Positions 25,757-34,606 of a stretch of DNA of 64,000 nt are shown in pieces. The stretch comes from Novosphingobium chloroacetimidivorans (GTDB taxonomy: Bacteria; Pseudomonadota; Alphaproteobacteria; Sphingomonadales; Sphingomonadaceae), in assembly GCF_014204535.1 (NCBI RefSeq), contig NZ_JACHLR010000007.1, forward strand, positions 124,001 through 188,000. The letters are read 5' to 3'. The position numbers were made by a program, and so were the translations under genes. The number at the start of each line of letters is the position of its first letter. Position 1 is the first letter of the stretch. Under the pieces are notes generated by a model. That model did no database searches. It was not told where the DNA came from and saw only the letters and a program-made list of their open reading frames with translations.

Positions 25757-26668
25757 ATGATGGATATCAGCGACCTGACCCTGTTCGTGCGGATCGCCCA
25801 GCTGAGCAGTATCAGCGCCGCCGCCCGCGATCTTGGGATCACGCCCGCTGGCGCAAGCGCGCGGCTCGCATCCTTCGAGCGGGAACTCGGCGCGCGTCTC
25901 CTGCATCGCACGACGCGGGCGGCGACATTGACCGAGGATGGGCGCGCTTTCCTGCCCCATGCCGAGCACCTGCTTGATGCCGCTGCGGTCGCGCGCGCGG
26001 CATTGGGACGCGAGCAGGCCGCACCACGCGGCACGCTCCGCATCGCCGCGCCCGCATCATTTGCACGCATGCATATCGTGCCGGGAATGCCCGACTTCAT
26101 GAGCCGCTACCCCGATCTCACGCTCGACATGCGCATCTCGGACAATGTTGTCGACCTTGTCGAGGGTGCCTTCGACATCGCCGTCCGCTATACCGATCTT
26201 GGTGACTCATCCTTTGTGGCGCGGCGGATCGCACCCGACCGCCGTGTCCTGGTCGCGTCGCCCGATTACATTGACCGATGCGGCCATCCCGCCGGGCCGG
26301 ATGACCTCGACGGGCACACCTGCCTCGTCGTCGGGACGCTTGACCTGTGGACCTTTGCGGGACCTGACGGGAAGGATATCGTAAAGCGCATCACCCCGGC
26401 GCTGCGGATCAACGATGGCGGGGCGGTGCGCGATGCAGCATGCGCCGGACTGGGGATCGCGCTGATGGCAACGTGGTGCGCGGCCGACGAGCTTCGCTCC
26501 GGAGTGCTCATCCCCGTGCTGGGCGATCATTCTCTGGTGTCGACGCAAACGCTGTGGGCGATGTATCCAAGCTCACGCGAACTGGCGCCGAAGGTCCGCG
26601 TCTTCATCGACTGGCTGGTCGCGCGCATCGGACCCGTTCCCTACTGGGATCAGGGCTTGCCGATCTGA
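25757..26668 (+). CDS. LysR-family transcriptional regulator
   Basis: The 303-residue protein has a LysR helix-turn-helix (LTLFVRIAQLSSISAAARDL, GASARLASFERELGARLLHR) and a substrate-binding domain (GTLRIAAPASF, FDIAVRYTDL). I chose the ATG at 25757, which is next to a GGTGAG element and begins the family alignment. It is divergent from an MDR oxidoreductase. It resembles the DsdC/AaeR-like group that regulates one adjacent oxidoreductase gene. Confidence 0.9.
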   Translation: MMDISDLTLFVRIAQLSSISAAARDLGITPAGASARLASFERELGARLLHRTTRAATLTEDGRAFLPHAEHLLDAAAVARAALGREQAAPRGTLRIAAPASFARMHIVPGMPDFMSRYPDLTLDMRISDNVVDLVEGAFDIAVRYTDLGDSSFVARRIAPDRRVLVASPDYIDRCGHPAGPDDLDGHTCLVVGTLDLWTFAGPDGKDIVKRITPALRINDGGAVRDAACAGLGIALMATWCAADELRSGVLIPVLGDHSLVSTQTLWAMYPSSRELAPKVRVFIDWLVARIGPVPYWDQGLPI

Positions 26669-26743
26669 AGACAAGCGCCCGATGCGGTTGGAGGAGCGTC
26701 CACCGGCTTCACGGATATCAACGCAGAGGATTCCCGTCGTCTC

Positions 26744-27796
26744 ATGACCATCCTTCAGCAGCTCGGCATGACATGTCCGATCGTACAGGCGCCCATGGCA
26801 GGCGTCTCCACACCAGAAATGGCAGCGGCTGTTTCCAATGCAGGAGGGCTGGGCTCGATCGGGGTCGGCGCCACGGACGCGGTCGGCGCTCTCGCGATGA
26901 TCGAGGCAGTCCGTGTCCGAACCGATCGCGCCTTCAATGTGAATGTCTTCGTCCACGCGACGGCGCGCAGCGACGCCGCCCGCGAGGCGCAATGGCTCGA
27001 GGCACTACAACCCTTGTTCGCGAGATACGGAGCCACGCCGCCTTCGTCGCTACGCACCATCTATACTAGCTTCGCCGACGACGATGACATGCTTGCCATG
27101 CTGGTGAGCACCGCTCCGCCGGTCGTCAGCTTCCACTTCGGTCTGCCGGCGGCCGATCGCATCGCCGCCCTGAAAGCGGCCGGTTGCGTCCTGCTGGCGT
27201 CCGCCACCAGCCTGTCCGAAGCGCGGCTGATCGAAGCGGCAGGCCTGGACGCGATCGTGGCGCAGGGATGGGAGGCCGGAGGGCATCGCGGCGTCTTCGA
27301 CCCGGCGGCACCTGACGACGAACTTGGCACGATCGCGCTGACACGGCTGTTGGTGACGGAAACGCGATTGCCGGTAATCGCGGCCGGCGGGATCATGGAC
27401 GGAGCAGGCATCCGGGCGGTGCTGGCGCTTGGAGCAAGCGCGGCACAACTCGGGACGGCGTTCATTGCTTGCCCGGAGAGTAGCGCGGACGAGGCATATA
27501 GAAGCGCGCTTGCTGGACCCGCCGCCCATCACACGGTGATGACCCGCGCGATTTCCGGCCGTCCGGCGCGCTGCCTAGCCAACCGTTTCACCCGATGGGG
27601 TGCCGACACGCCTTGCGATGCGCCCGACTACCCCATCGCCTACGATGCGGGAAAGGCGCTGAACGCGGCGGCAAAGGCGGCTGGGGAAGGTGGGTACGGC
27701 GCGCAATGGGCCGGGCAGGGTGCGCCGCTTCACCGGGTCATGCCCGCCGGCAGACTGGTGGAGCTTCTATGGCAGGAAGCGTCTTTCGACGTCTAG
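26744..27796 (+). CDS. nitronate monooxygenase family FMN protein
   Basis: The 350-residue protein is a TIM-barrel flavoprotein of the nitronate monooxygenase / 2-nitropropane dioxygenase family: [20 protein letters not shown] at the start, [25 protein letters not shown] (the phosphate/His region), [20 protein letters not shown] and [12 protein letters not shown]. It oxidises alkyl nitronates with FMN and O2 in class I members. The ribosome site is weak. An esterase gene follows 18 bases later on the same strand and may be co-transcribed. Confidence 0.88.
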   Translation: MTILQQLGMTCPIVQAPMAGVSTPEMAAAVSNAGGLGSIGVGATDAVGALAMIEAVRVRTDRAFNVNVFVHATARSDAAREAQWLEALQPLFARYGATPPSSLRTIYTSFADDDDMLAMLVSTAPPVVSFHFGLPAADRIAALKAAGCVLLASATSLSEARLIEAAGLDAIVAQGWEAGGHRGVFDPAAPDDELGTIALTRLLVTETRLPVIAAGGIMDGAGIRAVLALGASAAQLGTAFIACPESSADEAYRSALAGPAAHHTVMTRAISGRPARCLANRFTRWGADTPCDAPDYPIAYDAGKALNAAAKAAGEGGYGAQWAGQGAPLHRVMPAGRLVELLWQEASFDV

Positions 27797-27814
27797 CATG
27801 GGCGACTTCAGAAT

Positions 27815-28831
27815 ATGACGGATGACAACGACATGAGCGATCGGAAGCATGGTGTAGCAATACCGGCCCGCCTGGTTCCATTCCCTGCGTCCGTAAGCCC
27901 GGAAGCGCGGGCCAGTCTTGCTCGCTTGGTGAGCGAGGAGGGCGAACCGCTGAACGCGTCTTACACGATGCCCCTGCCAGAAGACCATGCCGGTTGGATG
28001 GCGGTGAAGGCGGTGGCCGATGGGCAATATGCGACGGCCGTGAAAGGCCTTGCTGGAACGCTGCGATCGAGCGTCGAGACGATCCAAAACGGCGACGTCA
28101 CCATCCACGTCGCCACGCCCGAAACCATGCTGAAGGCGGATTTCGCCTATATCGATTTCCATGGCGGAGCGCTGGTGTTCGGCGGAGGGGATGCCTGTCG
28201 CGCCCAGGCGCGGATGCAGGCAGACCAGCACGGGGCGGTCTGCTACGGCGTCGATTACAGAATGCCGCCCGAGCATCCTTATCCGGCAGCACTGGACGAT
28301 GCGATGGCGGCATATCGCCATGTTCTGAAGAGCCATGTCCCGTCGCGCATCATCGTCGGTGGTCGATCGGCGGGCGGCAACCTGGCAGCTGCCATGCTGC
28401 TGCGCGCAAAGGCCGAGGCGCTTCCGATGCCTGCGGGGTTGATCTTGTTATCTCCCCAGGTCGATCTGACCGAGTCCGGTGACAGCTTCCAGGTGAACCG
28501 GACGGTCGATGTGGTGCTGCCCGGCTCGCTGATGCGCAACAATTTGCTTTATGCCGGCGGGGCTGACCTGTCGCATCCCTATCTCTCGCCACTGTTCGGG
28601 GATCTGACCGGCCTTCCGCCCACATTCCTGCAATCGGGCACTCGTGACCTGTTTCTATCGAACACGGTGCGAATGCACCGCGCCCTTCGTCGAGACGGCG
28701 TCGATGCCGAACTGCATGTATTCGAAGGAATGCCCCATGGAGGGTTCATGGGCAACACGCCCGAGGACCGTGACCTCGCCGAAGAGATATTTCGGTTCGT
28801 CAGCAGAATTTCAGGCGAGGCAAGCCGGTAA
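27815..28831 (+). CDS. HSL-family alpha/beta hydrolase (esterase)
   Basis: The 338-residue protein belongs to the hormone-sensitive-lipase type: oxyanion motif FHGGALVFGGG (about residues 115-125), DYRMPPEHPYPAALDD, nucleophile elbow GGRSAGGNLA (Ser185), acid in SGTRDLF and catalytic His in MPHGGF. All triad residues are present. HSL enzymes cleave short acyl esters in the cytoplasm. It follows the nitronate monooxygenase by 18 bases. Confidence 0.9.
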   Translation: MTDDNDMSDRKHGVAIPARLVPFPASVSPEARASLARLVSEEGEPLNASYTMPLPEDHAGWMAVKAVADGQYATAVKGLAGTLRSSVETIQNGDVTIHVATPETMLKADFAYIDFHGGALVFGGGDACRAQARMQADQHGAVCYGVDYRMPPEHPYPAALDDAMAAYRHVLKSHVPSRIIVGGRSAGGNLAAAMLLRAKAEALPMPAGLILLSPQVDLTESGDSFQVNRTVDVVLPGSLMRNNLLYAGGADLSHPYLSPLFGDLTGLPPTFLQSGTRDLFLSNTVRMHRALRRDGVDAELHVFEGMPHGGFMGNTPEDRDLAEEIFRFVSRISGEASR

Positions 28832-29109
28832 GAGCTTTCCATCGATGCTGAGCGAGCGTCCGAAGTTGGGGGGCTGGGAGTGTGCCCTGAACGTCCGAGA
28901 CTGGGTCGGGTCTGCCGCGACTCTGTTGCGACCTTGAATGCTCCCACCAAGGGCCGTCAGCCGGTCCATTAGACTAAAGAGAGGACGGGGTTCCTGCATG
29001 AACGGATGGCAGAAGTCGGGAAGCGAGGAGGGCTGTCTGAGTGGCCGGTTGTCGGTCGTGCGACATGCTGCAAGGGACGGCTATCCTCTGCGGTCGATCC
29101 TGACGGCCC
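28832..29109. other. intergenic region between convergent esterase and SDR genes
   Basis: About 280 bases between convergent stops. I see no gene, repeat or strong hairpin here. Short open frames in it are Arg/Ser-rich and have no ribosome sites. Confidence 0.4.
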
Positions 29110-30039
29110 TCATCTATTGCCGTCGACTGCGAACATCCGTGCCACTGTGGAAGACCTTTCGGCAAGATCGGTAGGATAGAAGACGTCCTGCTGCGCTACG
29201 ACCTCGGGCATGGCCATTGCTACGGCTTCGATCGAGTCTTCGTGGCTCATGGCTCCCCGGCTTTCTCCAAGGACCACGCGTGCGATCCGTCCGCCACCAA
29301 TTGCGAGTATCTCACCGTTGATCGCGCACGTGTCGTGCATCAGATACGCTACCGCTGCGGCGACCTTTTCGGGTTGCATCGTCTGGTGGAACCACTGGGC
29401 ATAGTCGCTGACCAGATGACGTTCGGTCATGCGTGTACTGGCCGAAGGTGCGACGGCGTTCACCATGATGCCCGCCGCGCGCCCTTCTACCGCAAGGCAG
29501 CGCATCATCCCGATACTGGCTGCCTTTGCCGCGGCGTACGACATGTTGCCTTCCGCCCCATAGATCGCCGCCGACGAAGTAAGGACCATGCGGCCGTAGC
29601 CGCGCTTAACGAAATGTGGCCAGGCTGCGCGTGCCAGCCAAAGCCCGGCGTGCACGTTTATGCGTAGCACGAAATCCAGGTCCGGGGTCGAGAGCCGGTC
29701 GGGTCCGGCGAGCTCCGGTACAGTGCTCGCATTGTGGATGATGCCGTCGATCCTGCCGAAAGCATCGAGAGCTGTGGTGATCGCTTCGCCAGCGCCGGCT
29801 TCCTGCGCCAGATCTGCGGTACAGGATATGGCGCGGCCGCCGGCAGCCCGGATCGCGGCCGCGACATCGTCGGCCGGCGCCGTGGCCGTGCTCTCCCCTC
29901 CCATCGTCGAGCCGTTGTCGGCGACGATCACGCTGGCGCCGCGCTCTGCCAGCAGCGTGGCATACGCCTTGCCCAACCCGCGTCCGGCGCCGGTGACCAG
30001 GATCACGCGATCGTCAAAGAGCAAGCGTTTCTCAGGCAT
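29110..30039 (-). CDS. SDR-family oxidoreductase (hydroxyacyl-CoA dehydrogenase-like)
   Basis: The 309-residue protein has TGAGRGLG (cofactor), DNGSTMGGES, IIHNAS in place of NNAG, and the catalytic Ser and YAAAK. The loop with VADNGSTMGG and the 40-residue C-terminal extension (GAMSHEDSIEAVAMAM) resemble peroxisomal multifunctional-protein-type (3R)-hydroxyacyl-CoA dehydrogenases. It is the last gene of a minus-strand operon from 32832 with NTF2-like, kinase-like and EthD genes. The ribosome site GAGGGG precedes the ATG. Confidence 0.85.
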   Translation of the reverse strand: MPEKRLLFDDRVILVTGAGRGLGKAYATLLAERGASVIVADNGSTMGGESTATAPADDVAAAIRAAGGRAISCTADLAQEAGAGEAITTALDAFGRIDGIIHNASTVPELAGPDRLSTPDLDFVLRINVHAGLWLARAAWPHFVKRGYGRMVLTSSAAIYGAEGNMSYAAAKAASIGMMRCLAVEGRAAGIMVNAVAPSASTRMTERHLVSDYAQWFHQTMQPEKVAAAVAYLMHDTCAINGEILAIGGGRIARVVLGESRGAMSHEDSIEAVAMAMPEVVAQQDVFYPTDLAERSSTVARMFAVDGNR

Positions 30040-30078
30040 GCGTGGCCCCTCTTCGTTCTGGTCGGATCAAGCCTGACG

Positions 30079-30495
30079 TCACGTGCCGTGGATGACTTGC
30101 ACGCGCGTCGGCTCGCCGCCTGGGCCCATCGGCGAGTCTCCCTCGTACAGGATCGAGCAGACGGGATTGGCATGGCTGGCGAACAGCCGGGCTTCATCCG
30201 CCTTGGTGAACGGCAGCCGCTCGGGATCGGCGATGACGCGCTGCGAGGCCTCGAAATCCTCGCGGCTGTTCCACCATATTTCCATGATGCAGTCGAATCC
30301 GGGGTCGTGGACTTCGCCGGTCACCCAATTGCGCTCCGGCTGCAGATAGCGGCGCACGTAGCGCTCGGCATTCGCGATCGCGGGCTTGAGGTTGGCCTTC
30401 CTGGCTACTTGCGAGTGCTGCTTCTCGTAGTAATCGAGGAACTCGTCGAGCGTCATGTCCTCGCGCTTCCTAAAGAAGAAGATCTGCTTGAACAT
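30079..30495 (-). CDS. EthD-domain protein
   Basis: The 138-residue protein is a dimeric alpha/beta-barrel protein: FFFRKREDMTLDEFLDYYEK (the RxxxxsxeeFxxyW pattern of EthD), HSQVARK and MEIWWNSREDFEAS. Members include EthD, needed by an ETBE-oxidising P450, and OMP decarboxylase-like cyclases. GGAAAG lies four bases before the ATG. It lies between an NTF2-like and an SDR gene in the operon. Confidence 0.85.
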   Translation of the reverse strand: MFKQIFFFRKREDMTLDEFLDYYEKQHSQVARKANLKPAIANAERYVRRYLQPERNWVTGEVHDPGFDCIMEIWWNSREDFEASQRVIADPERLPFTKADEARLFASHANPVCSILYEGDSPMGPGGEPTRVQVIHGT

Positions 30496-30528
30496 CGGTC
30501 TTTCCTCTACCCTGCCCCAGTGGCCGGA

Positions 30529-31023
30529 TCAGCTCGGCTTGCCCATCAGGCTTGCCCTGGCGAAATCTTCGCCGCCGAGCAGCACCGGGGTGCCGTAAAA
30601 GCCGTGGACACGCCACACGCCGTCCGCTTCGCGCCGGCAGTCCATGCGCGTGTCCGAGATAGCGACGGGAAGTGTGGCGTCGAGTACGGGAGGACGACCG
30701 CCCCCGCCGAAGGTGACGATCAGGAACGAGAGCGTGGCGCTGGCAGTATCATGCAAGACGATCTGGAGGTTATGGTAGACATGACGTGTGGTGCGCACGC
30801 CGTCCTTCTGGTCCCGCGCGATCTTGGCTGCCCGATCGGCATAGAACTGCCGCACACCATCGTGCCCGGTGAACTTGATGGCGCCGAAATCACCGATCAC
30901 GTCCTGGGTGAAGTAGTCGACTGCCCCAGCGGCACCATTGAAGTCCACTTCGCGCCAGTAATCGACCAGCATCTGTTCGAGCACAACCATCGTCAGCGCG
31001 GCGTCGGCATCAATGTTTCGCAT
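30529..31023 (-). CDS. SnoaL/NTF2-like protein
   Basis: The 164-residue cone-fold protein shows VDFNGAAGAVDYFTQDVIGD, FTGHDGVRQFYADRAAKI and VYHNLQIVLHDTASATLSFL, the pattern of the SnoaL_4 group often paired with SDRs in ring-degrading clusters. Its start lies inside the 3' end of the kinase-like gene (14-base overlap), so translation is coupled. It could be an isomerase, dehydratase or small subunit; no catalytic residue is secure. Confidence 0.8.
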   Translation of the reverse strand: MRNIDADAALTMVVLEQMLVDYWREVDFNGAAGAVDYFTQDVIGDFGAIKFTGHDGVRQFYADRAAKIARDQKDGVRTTRHVYHNLQIVLHDTASATLSFLIVTFGGGGRPPVLDATLPVAISDTRMDCRREADGVWRVHGFYGTPVLLGGEDFARASLMGKPS

Positions 31024-32371
31024 GGTTGAGAACTTCCGTGTCGGGCCGTTCGGGCCGGGGATCAGCTTGGGAGCGAAGAACGTCGTCGATGACGCGGTCG
31101 AAATCGTTACGGGACCACAGGTCGAGGAACATGGTCAGAATATGCAGCTGATTGCGCGCGCTATCGTGTTGGCCGAATGCCGGATCGCGTGGGCCGCTCG
31201 CATCCGCGATCGTCGGGAACTGACGCAGGATACGGTCGGGGCTCTGGAGAAAATAACCAAGCCCCATCAAACCGACGTAGCTCAGCAGATGCAGGCGCAA
31301 TGCCTCTCGCTTCAGCAAGGGACCGCCGCTTTCGTGCAGCACGGTCATGAACCGCTCTATCAGACTATCGAGATGGATCTGCCAAACATCCTGGTGCGCG
31401 GCGCTGATCGAGCCCCACAGCGCGAAGGCGACGTTCATCTGGCCCGCGTGTCCCCAGTCCAGCAGCCCGCATTTCAGCTCGCCGGAAGGGTCGCGCCAGA
31501 ACCATGCGTTGTCGATATTCGCGTTCCAGTGGCACATCGCTACGAACTGCGGATCGCTCTGCAGGAAGCGGGCAATCGCATCCTGGTGAGCATGGAAGCG
31601 AAGGGCCTGCCGTGCAAACCTGGACAGGAACATCGGTGAGCGCAAGTGTGTCGGCACAAGCCGCGGATGCTCCAGGACAAAACTCTTGAGCGCGACGATG
31701 TCCCGCGCGAGTTCCGAACTGTCTCGGCCGATGCGCGTGGCGGCAATGGACGCTTCGCGATCGTACGGAAAGAGTGCTTCAACCTGCGGGGAGAGGAGCC
31801 CGGCGCGATGCGTGCCAGAAAGTCGCGCGAGGTTGGTCACGATGGTGTGGTAGTAGGCCTCGGGCGATTCCAGTCGGTGATCCATGCACTTGGGATAGTG
31901 CGGCTCCACCTCGCCTTCGCCGAATGGGATGCATTGCGTGATCAGCAGGCCGGTCTTGCTGGTTGCCTGATAATCGGCGAAGTACGGGCGGGGCACGGCG
32001 ATCGGGAATGCGTCCAGCCGAGAGAGCTCCGCAAGGCGGATTTCCGTCTGCATCTCGTACTTGCCCCGCGTGTCTCGTACGAGGTCGGTGAAGTCACGAG
32101 AGAACTTGACGAACAGGTTCTGGTGCAGGTGAGCACCCGGATGCAGGTATTCGACATCTAGCAGCAGCTTCTGCCCGGTGCTTCCTCCGGGGCACGCCCG
32201 GGCGGAAAGGCGGGTCACGCGGTTGTCGGCCTCCAGCGCGCCGAACGCTTGGAAGCCGCGCGTGAGAAAGTCGACGCCCATGTCCAGCAAGGCTTGCGGA
32301 TGAGCGGGGATGACAAGCCCGGTCTCGTCTCCCCGCACGGTATCGATCCAGGATGAGGTGTCAGCGGTCAT
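31010..32371 (-). CDS. APH/ecdysteroid-kinase-like phosphotransferase
   Basis: The 453-residue protein has a kinase C-lobe: CHWNANIDNAWFW, corresponding to the HxDxxxxN catalytic loop with Asp replaced by Asn, then CGLLDWGHAGQ for the metal-binding Asp (DFG-like IDW). An N-lobe Lys in LFVKFS is present. The fold resembles aminoglycoside/choline/ecdysteroid kinases, known to phosphorylate small alcohols such as sterols. The Asn at the catalytic-base position may lower activity. The ATG at 32371 overlaps the upstream stop (ATGA). Confidence 0.75.
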   Translation of the reverse strand: MTADTSSWIDTVRGDETGLVIPAHPQALLDMGVDFLTRGFQAFGALEADNRVTRLSARACPGGSTGQKLLLDVEYLHPGAHLHQNLFVKFSRDFTDLVRDTRGKYEMQTEIRLAELSRLDAFPIAVPRPYFADYQATSKTGLLITQCIPFGEGEVEPHYPKCMDHRLESPEAYYHTIVTNLARLSGTHRAGLLSPQVEALFPYDREASIAATRIGRDSSELARDIVALKSFVLEHPRLVPTHLRSPMFLSRFARQALRFHAHQDAIARFLQSDPQFVAMCHWNANIDNAWFWRDPSGELKCGLLDWGHAGQMNVAFALWGSISAAHQDVWQIHLDSLIERFMTVLHESGGPLLKREALRLHLLSYVGLMGLGYFLQSPDRILRQFPTIADASGPRDPAFGQHDSARNQLHILTMFLDLWSRNDFDRVIDDVLRSQADPRPERPDTEVLNHAKH

Positions 32372-32832
32372 GAGGGGTGATCTTGGTCCACAGCGTGAAA
32401 TGGAGGGCAATCGCCATGAGCCCAGGCCATGCGTCCGCTGTCAAACAGGAACGGCCGTAACTCGACGATCTTGCCATCGCGCAGCCGCCATAACTCAAGC
32501 ACCTGCATCCCGAAGCTGCGCCCGGTACGCGCGCCAGCGCCGCTCAGGTAGATGTGCACGATGACCTCGTCTCCCCCGGCGGCATAATTGACGATGGTGA
32601 AATCAAGGTCTGCCCAGGTGGCCAGAACGCGCACCAGTGCCTTGCGGAATGCCGCTTTGCCACGATAGACGCCGCCGTAGGGCAGAGACTGCGGCTCGTG
32701 CAAAGTGCAGTCCTCGGCCAGGAGTTCGTCATAGTAGCGACACCCAGTCGCGCGATGAAGAGCTGCGCGAAGCTTTGCGCGACGCCGCCCAGCGCGGCCA
32801 AGATTTGCCTGATCGAGTATGTCAAAGACCAA
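32368..32832 (-). CDS. SnoaL/NTF2-like protein, first gene of the operon
   Basis: The 154-residue protein has the cone-fold pattern RYYDELLAEDCTLHEPQS, GGVYRGKAAFRKAL, VIVHIYLSGAGARTG and VLELWRLRDGKIVELRPFLF. The first 20 residues are basic and the start is not certain. It is coupled to the kinase-like gene by ATGA. With the NTF2-like gene at 30529 it may form a heteromeric enzyme. It is divergent from the ABC/HlyD/TolC operon, with about 90 bases between the starts. Confidence 0.75.
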   Translation of the reverse strand: MVFDILDQANLGRAGRRRAKLRAALHRATGCRYYDELLAEDCTLHEPQSLPYGGVYRGKAAFRKALVRVLATWADLDFTIVNYAAGGDEVIVHIYLSGAGARTGRSFGMQVLELWRLRDGKIVELRPFLFDSGRMAWAHGDCPPFHAVDQDHPS

Positions 32833-32923
32833 GGTGACGAAATGTTGCGCCGCAGCATAAAGGGATTGTTCGAAGGAGCACCTTGTTTGTAGGTGTAACT
32901 GTCGAATTCATGGGGTCGCAAGA

Positions 32924-34606
32924 TTGGCGGGAGAACGTTCGGGCTTGCGGCATGCCGCCGCATGGCTGGGTGAGATAATCGGGCCCGACAAGGGCTATAT
33001 CAAGGTTGGCATCGTCTATACGACTGCCATAACGCTCCTCTCGCTGGCGACACCGATTTCGGTTCAGTTGCTGATCAACTCAGTCGCACGCACAGCGCTC
33101 GCCGCCCCGCTGTGGATTCTTTCGGGGGTGCTGCTCGCCCTGCTGCTGCTGGTTGCCGGCCTGAGTGCCTTGCGCATCTATCTGCTGGCGATGTTCGAGC
33201 GTCGGATCTTCGCGCGGGTGGTCGCCGAGGTCACCGTGCGGGCAGTCCACGCGCAAAACCCGTTTTTCGCCGATGACAGCAGGGGCAGCCTGTTCAATCG
33301 CTATTTCGACATGGTCATCGTCCAGAAGGCGGTGCCGAGCCTGGTGATCAACGGCTTCACCATCATCCTGCAAGGGGCGGTCGGCCTGATCGTCACCAGC
33401 TTCTATCATCCCTTTTTCCTGGCATTCAATCTTGTCCTGATCACAATCTGCCTGCTGATCTGGATCGTCTGGCGCCGCGGCGCGATCACGGGTGCGGTAG
33501 GACTCTCGCATGCCAAGCATGAGGCGGCGCAATGGCTGGAAAGCGTCGGTGCGTCGAACGGCTTCTACAAATCGGCGCGTCATCTCGATTTCGCCATGGA
33601 CAGATCGGAGGCGGTAACCGCCAACTACATCCGAGCCCATCGCCGTTACTTCCGCTACAGCTTTGCGCAAGCGCTGGGATACTTCCTGGTTTACGCCTTC
33701 GCCGCAGCGGCGTTGCTTGCCCTGGGCGGCAGCCTCATTCTGGCCGGACAGTTGTCGATCGGTCAGCTGGTCGCGGCCGAACTGATCATGTCCGGCGTCT
33801 TCTACGGGATCTTTCAGCTGGGCTGGTACCTCGATACGTTTTACGATCTGGTGGCAAGCTCCGAGGAGCTGTCGCAGATCTTCGCCATTCCCCAGGAACC
33901 GGTCGGCCTCAGCGGGCAGGCGCCGCCCGACGGATCGGTCCGTTTTCGTGGTGTACACCGCGGCACATCGCGCTTCGACTTCGCGGTGGGCGACGGCGAG
34001 CAGACTGCCATCGTCGCCGATGCCGGCGTCGAAGGCGAAGTGGCACTGCTGCTCAAACGCCATGCCCATCCCGACAGGGGGCTGGTGACGATCGGCGGGA
34101 GCGACCTGGGCAGCTTCGATATGTACCTGCTGCGGTCCGCCGTGATGGTGCTGAACCGGCCGACGATCGTCGACATCACGATCCGCGAGTATCTGAAGCT
34201 TGCGGCGGGAGGAAACGACGATGGTGCCAGCATCATCAGGGTGCTGGAACAAGTCGGCCTCGGAGCGCGCATCTCCAGCCTGCCGGAAGGTCTGGACACG
34301 CAACTGGCAAGCTCGGGGTCTCCGCTTTCGATCGTGGAGGTCATGCAGCTGAAAGTAGCGGCTGCCCTGCTCAGCCGGCCAAAGGTGCTGTTGCTCTCCC
34401 AACTCTATGACATGGTGCCCGCCGCGCCGCTGCAAGACACGCTGAAGGCATTGCGCAACCACGGAACGACCGTCCTACTGTTCACTGCCCGCCCGGATGC
34501 CCTGGAGGTCGACAGCTGCATGTGGCTGGGGGCACAGGCGCAGCATCGCTTCAAGGACCACGCCGAATTTGTGCGCTTCCTCGAAGCGCAGGAGGGCAAG
34601 GCGTGA
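32924..34606 (+). CDS. ABC exporter-like membrane protein with degenerate ATPase domain
   Basis: The 560-residue protein has a six-helix type-I exporter membrane domain (about residues 25-310) and an NBD-sized tail (about 335-560). At the Walker A position it reads VADAGVEGEV (364-373) with no GKST; the signature LSGGQ is LSIVE (468-472); Walker B ends LLLSQ (489-493) instead of LDE; the H-loop is FTA (520-522). The fold is retained (SLPEGLDTQL, AALLSRPKVLLL). It is thus a pseudo-ATPase. The TTG start at 32924 has no better in-frame alternative. It is coupled to an HlyD-like gene by GTGA. Confidence 0.82.
   Translation: MAGERSGLRHAAAWLGEIIGPDKGYIKVGIVYTTAITLLSLATPISVQLLINSVARTALAAPLWILSGVLLALLLLVAGLSALRIYLLAMFERRIFARVVAEVTVRAVHAQNPFFADDSRGSLFNRYFDMVIVQKAVPSLVINGFTIILQGAVGLIVTSFYHPFFLAFNLVLITICLLIWIVWRRGAITGAVGLSHAKHEAAQWLESVGASNGFYKSARHLDFAMDRSEAVTANYIRAHRRYFRYSFAQALGYFLVYAFAAAALLALGGSLILAGQLSIGQLVAAELIMSGVFYGIFQLGWYLDTFYDLVASSEELSQIFAIPQEPVGLSGQAPPDGSVRFRGVHRGTSRFDFAVGDGEQTAIVADAGVEGEVALLLKRHAHPDRGLVTIGGSDLGSFDMYLLRSAVMVLNRPTIVDITIREYLKLAAGGNDDGASIIRVLEQVGLGARISSLPEGLDTQLASSGSPLSIVEVMQLKVAAALLSRPKVLLLSQLYDMVPAAPLQDTLKALRNHGTTVLLFTARPDALEVDSCMWLGAQAQHRFKDHAEFVRFLEAQEGKA

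Noticed and set aside
33080..34462. 460-residue minus-strand frame across the ABC-like gene
   Set aside because: Considered because the ABC protein is degenerate, but the plus strand has a full membrane domain and coupled partners, while this frame is His/Asp/Gln-rich with no domain.
32924..34606. ABC gene as a frameshifted pseudogene
   Set aside because: I looked for motif restoration in other frames near 34010-34050 and 34320-34400 and found none; the frame stays open and protein-like throughout, so it is degenerate but not frameshifted.
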